A stretch of 20,000 bases of DNA from Chara braunii (Eukaryota > Streptophyta > Charophyceae > Charales > Characeae), in assembly GCA_003427395.1 (NCBI GenBank), contig BFEA01000133.1, positions 236,674 to 256,673 on the forward strand. The letters are read 5' to 3'. The notes under the pieces were generated by a model, which did no database searches, was not told the origin of the DNA, and was given only the letters and a program-made list of their open reading frames with translations. Position 1 is the stretch's first letter. Each line of letters starts with the position of its first letter. Both the position numbers and the translations under genes were made by a program. Below, one piece after another: positions 1 through 7,359 of this stretch.

Positions 1-405
1 ATCGTCAAATAGAACTGCCCGGTAAACCGTAGGCAGAGAGGGAGAAGAGGACAACAAACGAGGGGCTGTGACAAACTGTTTCGTCGGAGTTTCACCGACT
101 CATCAGGAGGCTGAACCCTCAACAGTCTGTAGTATATATATATATTAATGACCAGAGGCTTTTTTTCAAGTCATGCCCACCAAACCAAAACAGTGCTACT
201 TGTAGCAGGAGGGATTTAAAATTTCGTTTCGTTTGCCACCAACGTTTGTTTTGTTTTTATCAAGAAATTTTGTTTTAATATCAAAATATGTTGCTTGCAA
301 AGAATCCAAAGATCAGTAGATTCAGTACTCAATCTTAATGCTTTTTTTCCTCAAATATTATGTTCACGAAAAATCATCTAAGCAGTCACACTTTCTTTTC
401 ACGGG
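1..405. other. AT-rich stretch without a recognisable gene
   Basis: No open frame, RNA gene or mobile-element protein is visible. The only structure is a short TA dinucleotide run near 132-146 and several T or A homopolymers. Composition is clearly more AT-rich than the following 2 kb. Confidence 0.6.
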
Positions 406-609
406 GTGTGGGCCTCATTGCCACAAGTGAAACGACGTGCGGGCGTGGGCCGCAACCACTTGCATCGTTTCATTTTTTCAGGAAAATTGCAACTGACCCC
501 ACTTAAAGATGGGATTACCCGCTATACCCAGTCCCAGTGCCTACTTGCACCTATACCCGGAAAAGTGCTGGTGGAAATTATTTGCATGCCCAGGACTGAG
601 GTGGGCCCA
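406..609 (+). repeat. Left forward members of the AAATTATG/CATACCC degenerate motif
   Basis: Two clear members begin near 482 (AAAATTGCAACTGACCCC) and 573 (AAATTATTTGCATGCCC). Extra half-members (CTATACCC) lie at about 522-530 and 551-558. The second member runs into GAGGTGGGCCCAGG at 599-612, and that same 14-mer recurs exactly at 1545-1558, tying this block to the larger cluster at 1545-2160. The 73-residue open frame over this block has no family resemblance and is probably chance. Confidence 0.6.
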
Positions 610-928
610 GGGGTATTAACCCTGTAACCTGGTGTCAGGGGCTTGCCGTTAAGGGAAATGTCGACGGAGGAAGGCACTTCCTGTCCTTCAGAACTAGGTT
701 GGTCAGAACAAGGGAAGGTTGTGGTGCCCTGTTACCCTAGCAGAAGGGGGTATAAGATCAAGTGAGTTCTGGTACGAGGACTGAAAGCCTGGACCGACGT
801 ACCGTCTGTTGAGGGGGGGAGGTTTTTTTTTTTTTTTTTTAGTAGGCAGTTTCAGTTTTGACCCCCCGCTCTCATATGTTTCCAAGCCTTTTCAGAATTT
901 TTCAGAATTCTAGCCTCTCTCATGAGGA
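610..928 (+). repeat. Direct duplication, copy 1 (~310 bp)
   Basis: Starts at GGGGTATTAACCC and ends at CATGAGGA. It aligns along its whole length with 1047-1354, about 437 bp downstream, and by eye the match is high apart from the homopolymer. This copy carries 18 T at 823-840, where copy 2 instead has a run of 13 G followed by GGAGAG. No protein or RNA identity is recognised. Confidence 0.85.
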
Positions 929-1046
929 AAGTCTTAAGAATGCCTTAGGATTCTGGGCACCTCTTGGAGCTCATTTTAGGTTTTTTTAATGCTGTTATAT
1001 ACATGGGGAAAAAAAAAAAAAAAAAAAGACTTAGAAAGCCGGCGCC
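929..1046. other. Spacer ending in an A19 tract between the duplicated blocks
   Basis: Between the two direct copies lie about 118 bp with a 19-base A run at 1009-1027. The A run sits just upstream of the second copy, as the tail of an inserted retro-copy might, but no target-site duplication was identified by eye. Confidence 0.5.
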
Positions 1047-1354
1047 GGGGTATTAACCCTGTAACCTGTGTCGGGGGCTTGCCGCTAAGGGACATGTTGA
1101 GGGAGGAAGGCACTTCCTGTCCGTTAGAACCAGGTTGGTCAGAACTGGGGAAGGTTGTGGTGCCGGGTTACCCTAGCAGAAGGGGGTATGAGATCAAGTG
1201 AGTTCTGGTACGAGGACTGAAAGCCTGGACCGACGTTCTGCCTGTTGAGGGGGGGGGGGGGTGGAGAGTAGGTGGGTTCAGTTTTGACCCTCCGCTCTCA
1301 TATTTTTCCAAGCTTTTTCAGACTTTTTCTGAATTTTAGCCTATCTCATGAGGA
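1047..1354 (+). repeat. Direct duplication, copy 2
   Basis: Second copy of the block at 610-928, sharing the GGGGTATTAACCC start, the long middle stretch around the GAGTTCTGGTACGAGGACTG portion, and the CATGAGGA end. A G13 tract at 1249-1261 replaces the T tract of copy 1. Open frames crossing it on either strand are not conserved between copies, so it is probably non-coding. Confidence 0.85.
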
Positions 1355-1525
1355 CTTTTGTGTAATAGGCTAGAAATTGCTCATGATCCTATTCTTAGCC
1401 GAAGTCGGGTAATGGCCCCATTATCTCGAGTTTTTCCGTATATGTTCTCCAAATGTTCCTAATGGGACGCTGGGCCCCGTTCCCAGCACGTGCGGCTCCC
1501 CACGAATAGATTGGAGCATTGTCCC

Positions 1526-1544
1526 AAAAAAAAAAAAAAAAAAA
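1526..1544. repeat. A19 homopolymer
   Basis: Nineteen consecutive A directly precede GAGGTGGGCCCAGG at 1545-1558. The same 14-mer precedes the first direct-repeat copy at 599-612, so a poly(A) tract marks a repeat boundary here as it does at 1009-1027. Confidence 0.8.
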
Positions 1545-2160
1545 GAGGTGGGCCCAGGCTGGTACCGCAAAATTGCAGTCATAACCAACTACCGGAATGC
1601 ACAAATTATGGACATACCCAGGCAAAATTATGGGCATACCTGGGACTGAGGTGGACCCACCAAATTATTCATATACCCTACTACCGGATGCCTGAAATTA
1701 TGCTCAAACCCAGCAGCCGCTAGGCCACAAGGGTCCACGTGGTGGGCATGAGCATAATTTTGTAGTTGCAATCCAAGGCCTGCCACTGGCTGTGGGTACA
1801 CCCGCAATTTTGCCAGCCCGTTTTTGGGCATGGACATAATGTCGTTGCCTGGAACTCAGGGTCTGGGGGACTGGGTATGCCTACAATTTTGCACAGGGGA
1901 AAAGTCGGGTAGTACACAAAGTTGAACGAGGTCCGGGTATGGATGCAAGTTGGGCGCTGACCTATAAGTGGGGTACAAATGCAATTTTCCCCATTTTTTA
2001 ACAGGGACCGGTCGCCTACAATGCCATGATGGACTTTGATCCGTCCTCCACCGAATGACTGCTTTGTGGCCCTTTCCAAACCCCTTCTCATCTTTAAGTA
2101 GGGTACAAATCCAATTTTCCAAACCCCTTCCCGGCACACCCATCATACAACCGCCGGGCC
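1545..2160. repeat. Cluster of ~20 bp degenerate motifs in inverted arrangement
   Basis: Forward members with the core (C)AAATTATG...CATACCC start near 1567, 1601, 1622, 1660 and 1692, at spacings of roughly 20-37 bp. Beyond about 1740 the motif appears only as its reverse complement (GGGTAnnnnGCAATTTTG type), near 1744, 1794, 1828, 1873, 1935, 1970 and 2101. The members near 1970 and 2101 share flanking sequence (ACTTAAAGATG or a close variant) with the inverted partner near 482-510. The block therefore resembles a decayed array or large inverted repeat. No protein is supported: the open frames on the minus strand follow the repeat and contain no domain. Confidence 0.65.
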
Positions 2161-2323
2161 CACAACAGAATGTTCTCCATCTCCAAGGTGGGATGGAGGC
2201 CCCCAGGAAGGGAGGGGAAAAAGGGGGGTAGCAGTTGGACGACCCTTCGCCATCCCCCTTGGGGAGACCGGGGGGAGGGACTTTTTTGTATCGTGCAGAC
2301 GAGTTTATAGAACTTTATACCCG
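2161..2323. other. G/C-run-rich spacer
   Basis: Contains purine-rich and C-rich runs around 2186-2280 and no gene. It separates the inverted motif cluster from the 130 bp tandem pair. Confidence 0.5.
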
Positions 2324-2565
2324 TTTTTTTTTTAACCTGCTGGAAATTGGGTCCAGCGTCCCTATGCGGTACAAAAGTTATTTAAAGTGATCTGTACATA
2401 GCGGATGACGGGTCCTGTATCCACATGTGATGATATACCTTTTTTTATTGTTTATTTTTTTTCAACTTGCTGGAAATCCGGTCCAGCGCCCATGTGCAAT
2501 ACAAATTTTTTTTTGAAGTAATCTGTACATAGCGAATAATGGGTCATGTATCCACATGTGATGAT
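2324..2565 (+). repeat. Two-copy ~130 bp tandem repeat
   Basis: Copy 1 (about 2324-2434) and copy 2 (about 2452-2565) both read T-run, AAC(C/T)TGCTGGAAAT, GGTCCAGCG, then ATCTGTACATAGCG and end at TCCACATGTGATGAT. The offset is 130-131 bp. Copies have diverged by substitutions and by T-run length. Function is unknown; it may be a remnant of an LTR, satellite or retroelement leader. Confidence 0.85.
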
Positions 2566-2594
2566 TACTAACAACCTGGACTTTGTATGCTAGG

Positions 2595-2726
2595 AAAAAA
2601 AAAAAAAAGTGTTCCTGACCTTCACTAGAAGGGTAGAAAGTTGGGAGAGATCGGAAGGTCAGGAACACTCTTTTTTTTTTATCGTAAAAAAATGTCATTT
2701 TCCGCTTTCTACCCTTCTAGTGAAGG
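2595..2726. repeat. Two overlapping inverted repeats at the LINE 5' edge
   Basis: Hairpin 1 pairs 2608-2622 (AGTGTTCCTGACCTT) with 2655-2669 and is extended by A/T runs on both sides (2595-2607 with 2670-2680). Hairpin 2 pairs 2620-2640 perfectly with 2705-2725. The arms overlap at 2620-2622, so the two stems compete for the same bases. This lies immediately upstream of the first recognisable LINE codons and may be a rearranged insertion junction or an assembly fold-back. Confidence 0.8.
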
Positions 2727-2727
2727 C

Positions 2728-3120
2728 GCTTTTTTGGACCCTGTGACCGACGACTTAGCCACCACCACAGCGCATTGCATAAAGATTGCCAGATCCTTTT
2801 ATAAAGACCTCTTCTCTTCCCACATTCCCCAACAGCAGGAGACAAACCGCTTAAGAAACCTGGAGGAATTCCTTCACCCAATGGAGGGCCGCCTCTCTTG
2901 GACACAGAAAGACCATCTGGACCGGTGGATCTCCAAAGAGGAAATTTGGACGGCACTAATGCAAATGGAGGAAGAGAAGACCCCAGGTCTACACGGCTTC
3001 CCCAAGGAATTTGGGGAGACCATGTGGCCCCTCCTGCGCGAAGACCTAATGAGGTTCTATAGGGCAGTCTAGGGGAACTAGTAGGGCAAGGGGTGCTTTC
3101 GCTGCTTCACAAAAAAAAAG
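2728..3120 (+). pseudogene. LINE ORF2 remnant: pre-RT and start of reverse transcriptase
   Basis: From about 2730 the frame reads as the conserved segment before the RT palm: a Leu-Asp-Pro-Val-Thr opening, then FYKDLFSSH near 2800 and an EEEKTPGLHGFPKEF segment near 2968-3012, which corresponds to the (K)xPGxDGF motif with His in place of Asp. A TAG at 3070-3072 interrupts it. The same frame then continues with a segment ending SLLHKKKDK, which matches the usual LIPKKGD-type stretch, before a frameshift in or near the A9 run at 3111-3119. The first ~90 residues around 2641-2727 belong to the hairpin junction rather than to recognisable LINE protein. Confidence 0.85.
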
Positions 3121-3124
3121 ACAA

Positions 3125-3420
3125 ATGGATATCAGAAACTATCGTCCCATCACACTCCTGACGGTAGTATATAAGATGCTATCAAAAGCTCTGGCTAATC
3201 AAATGATTGAAGTAATGGAAGACCTCATCCACCCAGCCCAGACGGGCTTCATGCGCAACCAGAACATTCAAAAAAACATACTCCTAGTCGATGAGATGAT
3301 TAGCCTGACACATCAATCTAAAAGCAATGTCGCATTCATCTTCATTAACTTCGAAAAAACCTACGACCATGTAGACTGGATTTTCTTAGATAAGTGTCTG
3401 GAACACTTAACTTTGGTAAC
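3125..3420 (+). pseudogene. LINE reverse transcriptase palm, motif A region
   Basis: Begins with DIRNYRPITLL and VYKMLSKALANQM, diagnostic of LINE RT, followed by the QTGFM and NI segments and motif A. Motif A reads FINFEKTYD. The first catalytic aspartate of the (L/F)xDFxKAYD consensus is Asn here (codon AAC at 3347-3349), which should abolish polymerase activity. The neighbouring Tyr-Asp and the following HVDW are retained. Around 3405-3420 the reading shifts to the next segment's frame, where the FGNNFRRW stretch continues the domain. Confidence 0.92.
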
Positions 3421-3771
3421 AACTTTCGACGGTGGGTGAGTATCTTGCACCGGAACGCCACTACGAGCGTCTTGATAAACGGGTCCCTGGCCCCAGAGAT
3501 AAGACTACTACGTTTGGTTAGACAAGGGGACCCCATAGCCCCCTTCTTGTTCATTATTATAATGGAAGCGTTAGCAGCCAACCTCCGTCAGAGCATAGAT
3601 TTAAAAAGAATTCAGATAACCGACATCCCAAAAGAAGTAGTTCTGGTCTGCTCGCTTTTCGCAGATGACCTCACAATTATGGCAGAAGCTACACAGCAGA
3701 ACATGGAGGTGTTACATAGGCTCATGACCCTTTTTTGCACCCTCTCTGACATGGCTGTAAATTGGGGTTAG
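3400..3771 (+). pseudogene. LINE reverse transcriptase palm, motifs B and C
   Basis: Carries the VLINGSLAPE stretch, RQGDPIAPFLF (motif B, codons from 3520) and FADD (motif C, 3658-3669, both catalytic Asp present), then a helix leading to the VNWG segment typical just before the thumb. A TAG at 3769-3771 ends the open stretch in a place where LINE proteins continue (NWxKT). The same frame stays open beyond it, so this is a single stop mutation rather than a frameshift. Confidence 0.92.
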
Positions 3772-4230
3772 AAAACAATTAGATGGTGGCTTCATCACCA
3801 AGGGGGCTGGCCCCCGGAAGGGCACCACATCACTTGGGTGACCCCCGATTCCCCCATCCGAATCCTGGGGGTCAAAATGCCAGTGCTGGGTAAAGAGAAC
3901 GACGGATGGCTATCAACCCCGACCTTTGCTAAACTCTCGCAATGGAACCACCAGCACACGTCACTCTTTGGACATGCCCTGGTGATCAACAACGTAGTCT
4001 TAGCCACCCTTTGGTACAAATCGATCCTTTGGCCACCGAGCCCAGAGGCCATGAGGTTTATGAAAAGGAAGGTGGCAGCCTACCTATGGAGAGGAGACAA
4101 CGAAAATCCCCACGCCATAAGCCGAGTGGCATGGGACTCAGTTATCCAACCCAAGGCAAAAGGAGGCCTCGGTATCCTAGACCCCCTCGGTCAATCCCAA
4201 ACCCTCAGCCTACAATGGGTGATACACTAG
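3772..4230 (+). pseudogene. LINE RT thumb/connection segment
   Basis: In the same frame as the preceding segment. It includes RILGVKMP (the YLGxxL-type motif), a GHALVINNVVLATLWY segment matching the S(x)AGR/ALLIKxVLLS-type helix, AAYLWRGD (FLW motif), and VAWDSV followed by QPKAKGGLGILDP (W..PKxxGGLGI motif), all in canonical order. The frame closes at a TAG at 4228-4230. Similarity resumes in another frame within about 25 bp, indicating a frameshift. Confidence 0.9.
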
Positions 4231-4460
4231 TGTGGAGACCGCTAGCACTATAACAAATCGTTCGTCTTGCCCCTGAGGCCCCACCGTATGTCCACCCTCT
4301 CCAATGGTTAGACGATAGATATTGGAGAGTACCACGACGCTCAAGAGGAGAGAAAGGAAGCAGAGATGAATTCTGGCCCCGTTTGCTAAAAATTTGGAGG
4401 AACCCCCCCCCCCGAATCGCCCGGATCCAGACAGGTGGGAGGAGGTGGCAAGACAACCCT
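4216..4460 (+). pseudogene. LINE ORF2 middle fragment with C-tract frameshift
   Basis: The frame through TLVWRPLAL, then a TAA at 4251-4253, then QIVRLAPEAPPYVHPLQWL continues the post-thumb region. An 11-base C run at 4403-4413 appears to be a slippage site: beyond it the sensible reading moves to a frame giving PDPDRWEEVARQP, and near 4455 it moves again to the LFGNRWITNEQ frame. Identification depends on continuity of LINE-like sequence, not on a named motif. Confidence 0.7.
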
Positions 4461-4971
4461 CTTCGGGAACCGGTGGATTACCAACGAACAGAACCGGATT
4501 TTCTGCAGCACTGACACCCCATGGAAAGCATGGGTAAAGAATGGGGTGACGAGAGTGGGTGACCTCTGGGGCGAGGAAAGGAAGGATTGGAAGAGTCCGG
4601 AGAGGATGGGAGAAGACCTGAGGTACTGTCATAACGTAGAAGCAGCATTTGCAAAAATAATGGAAGCCCTCCCGGTAGGGTGGTGGTCCATCCTTCGCAG
4701 AGGCAAGGTGTTGAAGGAGGGGGATTGGGTAGCCAGGGAAGGGAATGTCAACATGGTAGGCCTTGCTCACCTAATCCGACCGGAGGACGTGTTGATTGAA
4801 TGATACAACGTTGAAAGAAATGGGAGATTGGCAGGAAGTCGAGACCCCTTCCAATGTATTCGGAAGGACGTCATAGTAAACAGAATCCGGGTGCTAGAGG
4901 ATAGAGAGAACCGGGGGGCCTTTTTTCCCGAGATTGTCATAGAGGCCCTCCCCATCGATCCGTTGGAATGA
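4456..4971 (+). pseudogene. LINE ORF2 post-RT segment with TGA interruptions
   Basis: One frame runs from the LFGNRWIT stretch through a GDLWGEERKDW region to a TGA at 4801-4803. It stays open beyond that to another TGA at 4969-4971, followed by VWNPGP. Both TGAs sit where Trp would be natural, consistent with G-to-A change in TGG codons. This is the poorly conserved linker between RT and zinc knuckle. Confidence 0.7.
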
Positions 4972-5054
4972 GTATGGAACCCTGGCCCATAAAATAACCC
5001 ATGACAACCAAACTCAAAACATTGTCAGGGCTCTCAGTCAAAGCAACGTATTGA

Positions 5055-5390
5055 ATGCTCAGAGTAAAGCGTTGTTTAAAAGATACGGTGATTGACCGAT
5101 GGCAAAGGTACCTCAATATGGAAAGGCACTTCCTCACACCAGTACGATGGTTCAGCGACACCAAGTACAAACCAGCGAAAAGTACATCTCTGCAGTGGCA
5201 GATATTGCATTGGTGCCTACCAACCAACAACTGGTTGATCGATCACACGCAGTTAGAACAGCAAGGTCATGCACTCCCCTGGTGCTCTCGATGTCTGCTG
5301 GGTTTTCCGGCTAGAAAAAGAGCAGAGACAATCGAGCATATATTCCTACAATGCCATTCTTACCTGGAGGTGGTGGAACAGAGTGTGGCA
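5055..5390 (+). pseudogene. LINE C-terminal zf-RVT-like zinc knuckle
   Basis: The frame contains an RWQRYL segment, a WQILHWCLPTNNWL stretch (the LPT..L motif that precedes this zinc finger in plant LINEs), then Cys at 5283-5285 and 5292-5294, ETIEH with His at 5337-5339, and Cys at 5352-5354. That gives C-x2-C-xn-H-x4-C, as in zf-RVT, thought to bind RNA. The zinc-binding residues are intact although the rest of the element is broken. A frameshift follows between about 5355 and 5390. Confidence 0.88.
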
Positions 5391-5940
5391 ACAAATGGTC
5401 CCGGGGCATCCATGGCCATGGGATTGGCGTGCCATCTTACCGGGTCATTACCCACTCTTCCAAAACGACATCTCTAAGTCAAACATGTTCCACCTGTCCC
5501 GACGAACGATCATGTGGGTCCTGTTGTGGCAATGATGCGTCTTAACTCTAGACCAAGTTCGGGTAGAGGGAGAAGAAAGGGTGGAGCAATTCAAAATACA
5601 CTTCCAATTGGAACTCTCACACAGATGGAAATCAATGAAGCAATCACTAGATAACCTCCATAGATCCAAAGACATCCGGGAACGGCTACTACAGTTTTCT
5701 AGGGAGTGGTTGGGTGGGGACCGAGAGGGATGGGTAGCGGAAGTATGTTGGACGGGGGGTTGGAAAGAGGAGGAGGCCTAAGAGGGGGGAGGGGGCAGCC
5801 ACGAAGAGGAGGTGCCAAGGGATTACCGATTGAGATTTAAGGATTGGCTGTCAATAGACCCCAACACCCCTATGAGACCTACAGAGGAGTTTCCAGACCC
5901 GTTCCCCCCCCACCCACGGTCCTTGGAAATACGCTTGTAA
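5360..5940 (+). pseudogene. LINE ORF2 C-terminal tail
   Basis: After the zinc knuckle a second frame gives a WWNRVWQQM stretch and MFHLSRRTIMWVLLW. It stops at TGA (5533-5535) and stays open in the same frame through a charged helical segment (EERVEQFKIHFQLEL) to TAA at 5779-5781. The frame remains open again to TAA at 5938-5940, with RFKDWLSIDPNTP near 5836-5874. The original terminus could be either of the last two stops. The pattern of aromatic residues then a basic/acidic helix fits the tail of L1-like ORF2. Confidence 0.75.
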
Positions 5941-6250
5941 CCGGCGAAGCCCTCATACGTGATGAAGAACGAGTCACTTTTAGTCTGCTTTCTCTATTGT
6001 ATTCTGCTTTGGTTTTCGCTTATGGGTCTGAGTTTGGTCAGTGTCGATACGGGTCTCAATTATCTGGGCTGCAGTCTGTTTTTTTCGGTTTTCTGTTTTT
6101 GTCAGCGTTAAGTCTGCTTTCCCTGTCGTAGTCTGCTTTGTTGGTGTTTGATCTGTTTTCAGTTATCTGAGTTGCAGTCTGGTTCCTTCCATTCTTTCTA
6201 CTTTTCTGTTTAATCCCTGGTTAGTCTGTTTGTAGTTTCCGTTCGGGACT
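5941..6250 (+). repeat. T-rich probable LINE 3' region with AGTCTG(C/T)TT words
   Basis: T-rich sequence with recurring AGTCTGCTTT or AGTCTGTTT words near 5979, 6110, 6129 and 6222. It holds a diverged two-copy repeat in which TTATCTG(G/A)G(C/T)TGCAGTCTG occurs at 6060-6078 and 6163-6181. There is no coding similarity. Its position after the LINE frame suggests a 3' untranslated region, but the boundary with host DNA is not visible. Confidence 0.5.
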
Positions 6251-6360
6251 ATCCAGCCATCTCGAAATGTTCCTTTTCTTAGTCCTATCTCATCCGACGC
6301 AGTGTGGGTGCGTGGCAGCAGGCTGGTCGAGGAGTGGTCTTTTTGAAGGACGGTGTCGGA

Positions 6361-6386
6361 CAAAATACCCTTACAAGGGTATTTTG
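6361..6386. repeat. Perfect 12 bp palindrome with 2 nt spacer
   Basis: CAAAATACCCTT at 6361-6372 is the exact reverse complement of 6375-6386. A second pair of arms, GTGTCG at 6353-6358 and CGACAC at 6402-6407, flanks it, so a longer imperfect stem-loop is possible. There is no downstream T run, so a terminator is not supported. Confidence 0.75.
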
Positions 6387-6407
6387 CCTTGTCTTTGCAT
6401 TCGACAC

Positions 6408-7138
6408 AGTGGCGGCACCAGCCACCATGACATAGCCAGTCTAGGACGAGAGAGGTGTGCACGCTTGGCGTAACATTGGAAGCAAAATCCTCGGCCACTG
6501 AGGCCGGGGCAAAACTTGGTAAGAAAATTTCATTTAGTATACGTGCGCGTTATTATGACATGCGCCGCGATGATTAGGATCAGTGGCGATACCCCTCGAC
6601 AGAAAGGTCGAAGGGCCAGTTGGGTTGATATTGTGCCGGTGAGATCCACGACACGCACTGAGGCCTGGTCAGGTACCTGTCTATCTTCCGGCGCCAGGTA
6701 TATTTCCCGACTCGGCCTCCGAGTCAAGTACCGCCGTGTCTAACTCGATATGGTGAGGTACCGAACCAGCTGTTACTTGAATGTCGTCCGTTGCACTTAG
6801 GATGTAGCGGACGATGAAAGTCACGACCATAGCTAAGCACCGACCTACCCGCCGCTAGAATGTGTCCCTTCAGCGACCTCCAAATGGCGCGGCCAGGGCT
6901 AAGTACAGGGCCTATGGGCCTTCTGAGAAACTAAGTGCCCTTGCAGGACACATGCACGCCCAAGCCGATAAGCATGCAGTCTGACATGCGCAAGCATACC
7001 CAAACCAACAAGCTTTCAGATTGGCATACAGACCGGTGAAACTTCACACTCCCGTGTATACTCAAGAAAGGGTTCAGACCACTAGTAGGACCGAGCCACT
7101 ATTATTTACATACTGAGTTGCTCCCCTTCTATTCGAAG
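6408..7138. other. Unique stretch without a recognised gene
   Basis: No conserved protein, RNA or repeat was recognised. Short open frames on both strands (for example around 6530-6743) are of chance length and lack domains. Base composition is balanced, unlike the biased regions on either side. Confidence 0.5.
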
Positions 7139-7210
7139 TGGGAGCTAGCTCAGTAGGTTTAGGGGATGTCTCCTAATTAGAAGATACAGGGATCGAAACC
7201 TACATACCGC
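7139..7210 (+). ncRNA. Degenerate tRNA-like (Pol III A/B box) sequence
   Basis: TAGCTCAGTAGG at 7146-7157 matches an RNA polymerase III A box, and GGATCGAAACC at 7190-7200 is close to a B box. The gap between them (~32 nt) is the tRNA spacing, and CTCCTAA at 7170-7176 falls where an anticodon loop would (anticodon CCT). However, the anticodon, T and acceptor stems pair poorly. A competing stem, GTAGGTTT (7153-7160) with AAACCTAC (7196-7203), is perfect. It is more likely a tRNA pseudogene or the head of a tRNA-derived SINE than a working tRNA. Confidence 0.4.
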
Positions 7211-7264
7211 TGAGACTGGCTTCCTTTTGACAGGGACTCCAACTCAATTTTGGCCAAGTCACGG

Positions 7265-7292
7265 TCAGCCGGGACTTGAACCCGCGACCTCA
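7265..7292 (-). ncRNA. Minus-strand tRNA B-box-like sequence
   Basis: On the minus strand GGTTCAAGTCC (7272-7282) is a full B-box/T-loop match within a near-complete T-arm (4 of 5 pairs). No A box is evident at tRNA distance upstream on that strand, so a functional tRNA is not supported. This could be a SINE head or tRNA fragment in opposite orientation to the sequence at 7139-7210. Confidence 0.4.
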
Positions 7293-7331
7293 CTTACAGA
7301 AGTTAGTAAGGTTAGTACATTGGTTAGAGTT

Positions 7332-7355
7332 AAGTGTCGTAGGACTCCGACACTT
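7332..7355. repeat. 8 bp stem, 8 nt loop hairpin
   Basis: AAGTGTCG (7332-7339) pairs exactly with CGACACTT (7348-7355). It lies 50 bp from the minus-strand B box and may belong to the same small RNA-derived element. Confidence 0.6.
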
Positions 7356-7359
7356 GGTA

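Larger units (their letters stand above)
2728..6250 (+). mobile_element. Decayed 5'-truncated non-LTR retrotransposon (LINE)
   Basis: The plus strand encodes, in broken frames and in the right order, the pre-RT/RT domain, thumb and connecting region, a C-terminal zf-RVT-type zinc knuckle and a tail of L1-like LINE ORF2 proteins. No AP-endonuclease domain is present upstream, so the copy is 5'-truncated or rearranged at about 2728. Coding similarity ends near 5940 and is followed by a T-rich stretch with repeated AGTCTG(C/T)TT words to about 6250. No clear poly(A) tail or target-site duplication was found, so the 3' limit is approximate. Frameshifts and stops make it non-autonomous. The clade assignment (L1/plant-type) rests on the zinc-knuckle pattern and RT motifs. 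Confidence 0.9.

Noticed and set aside
406-627. 73-residue frame as a gene
   Set aside because: It runs through the degenerate motif array and stops in the direct repeat, with no domain and no conserved relative in the window.
610-1354. Ribosomal RNA or 5S-like identity for the direct repeat
   Set aside because: No conserved rRNA core sequence was recognised in either copy on either strand.
2650-2660. AGATCGGAAG resembling a sequencing adapter start
   Set aside because: Only ten bases match the common adapter and the following bases differ, so contamination is not supported.
2641-2727. First ~29 residues of the frame as the LINE protein start
   Set aside because: This part is encoded by the hairpin arms and A/T runs and shows no LINE similarity. 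The Met at 2641 is not a real start.
4210-4770. 186-residue minus-strand open frame
   Set aside because: Lies antisense to clear LINE ORF2 sequence; a shadow frame without any recognised domain.
7139-7210. Functional tRNA with CCT anticodon
   Set aside because: A and B boxes fit, but anticodon, T and acceptor stems do not pair, and a competing hairpin is better. Kept only as a tRNA-like sequence.
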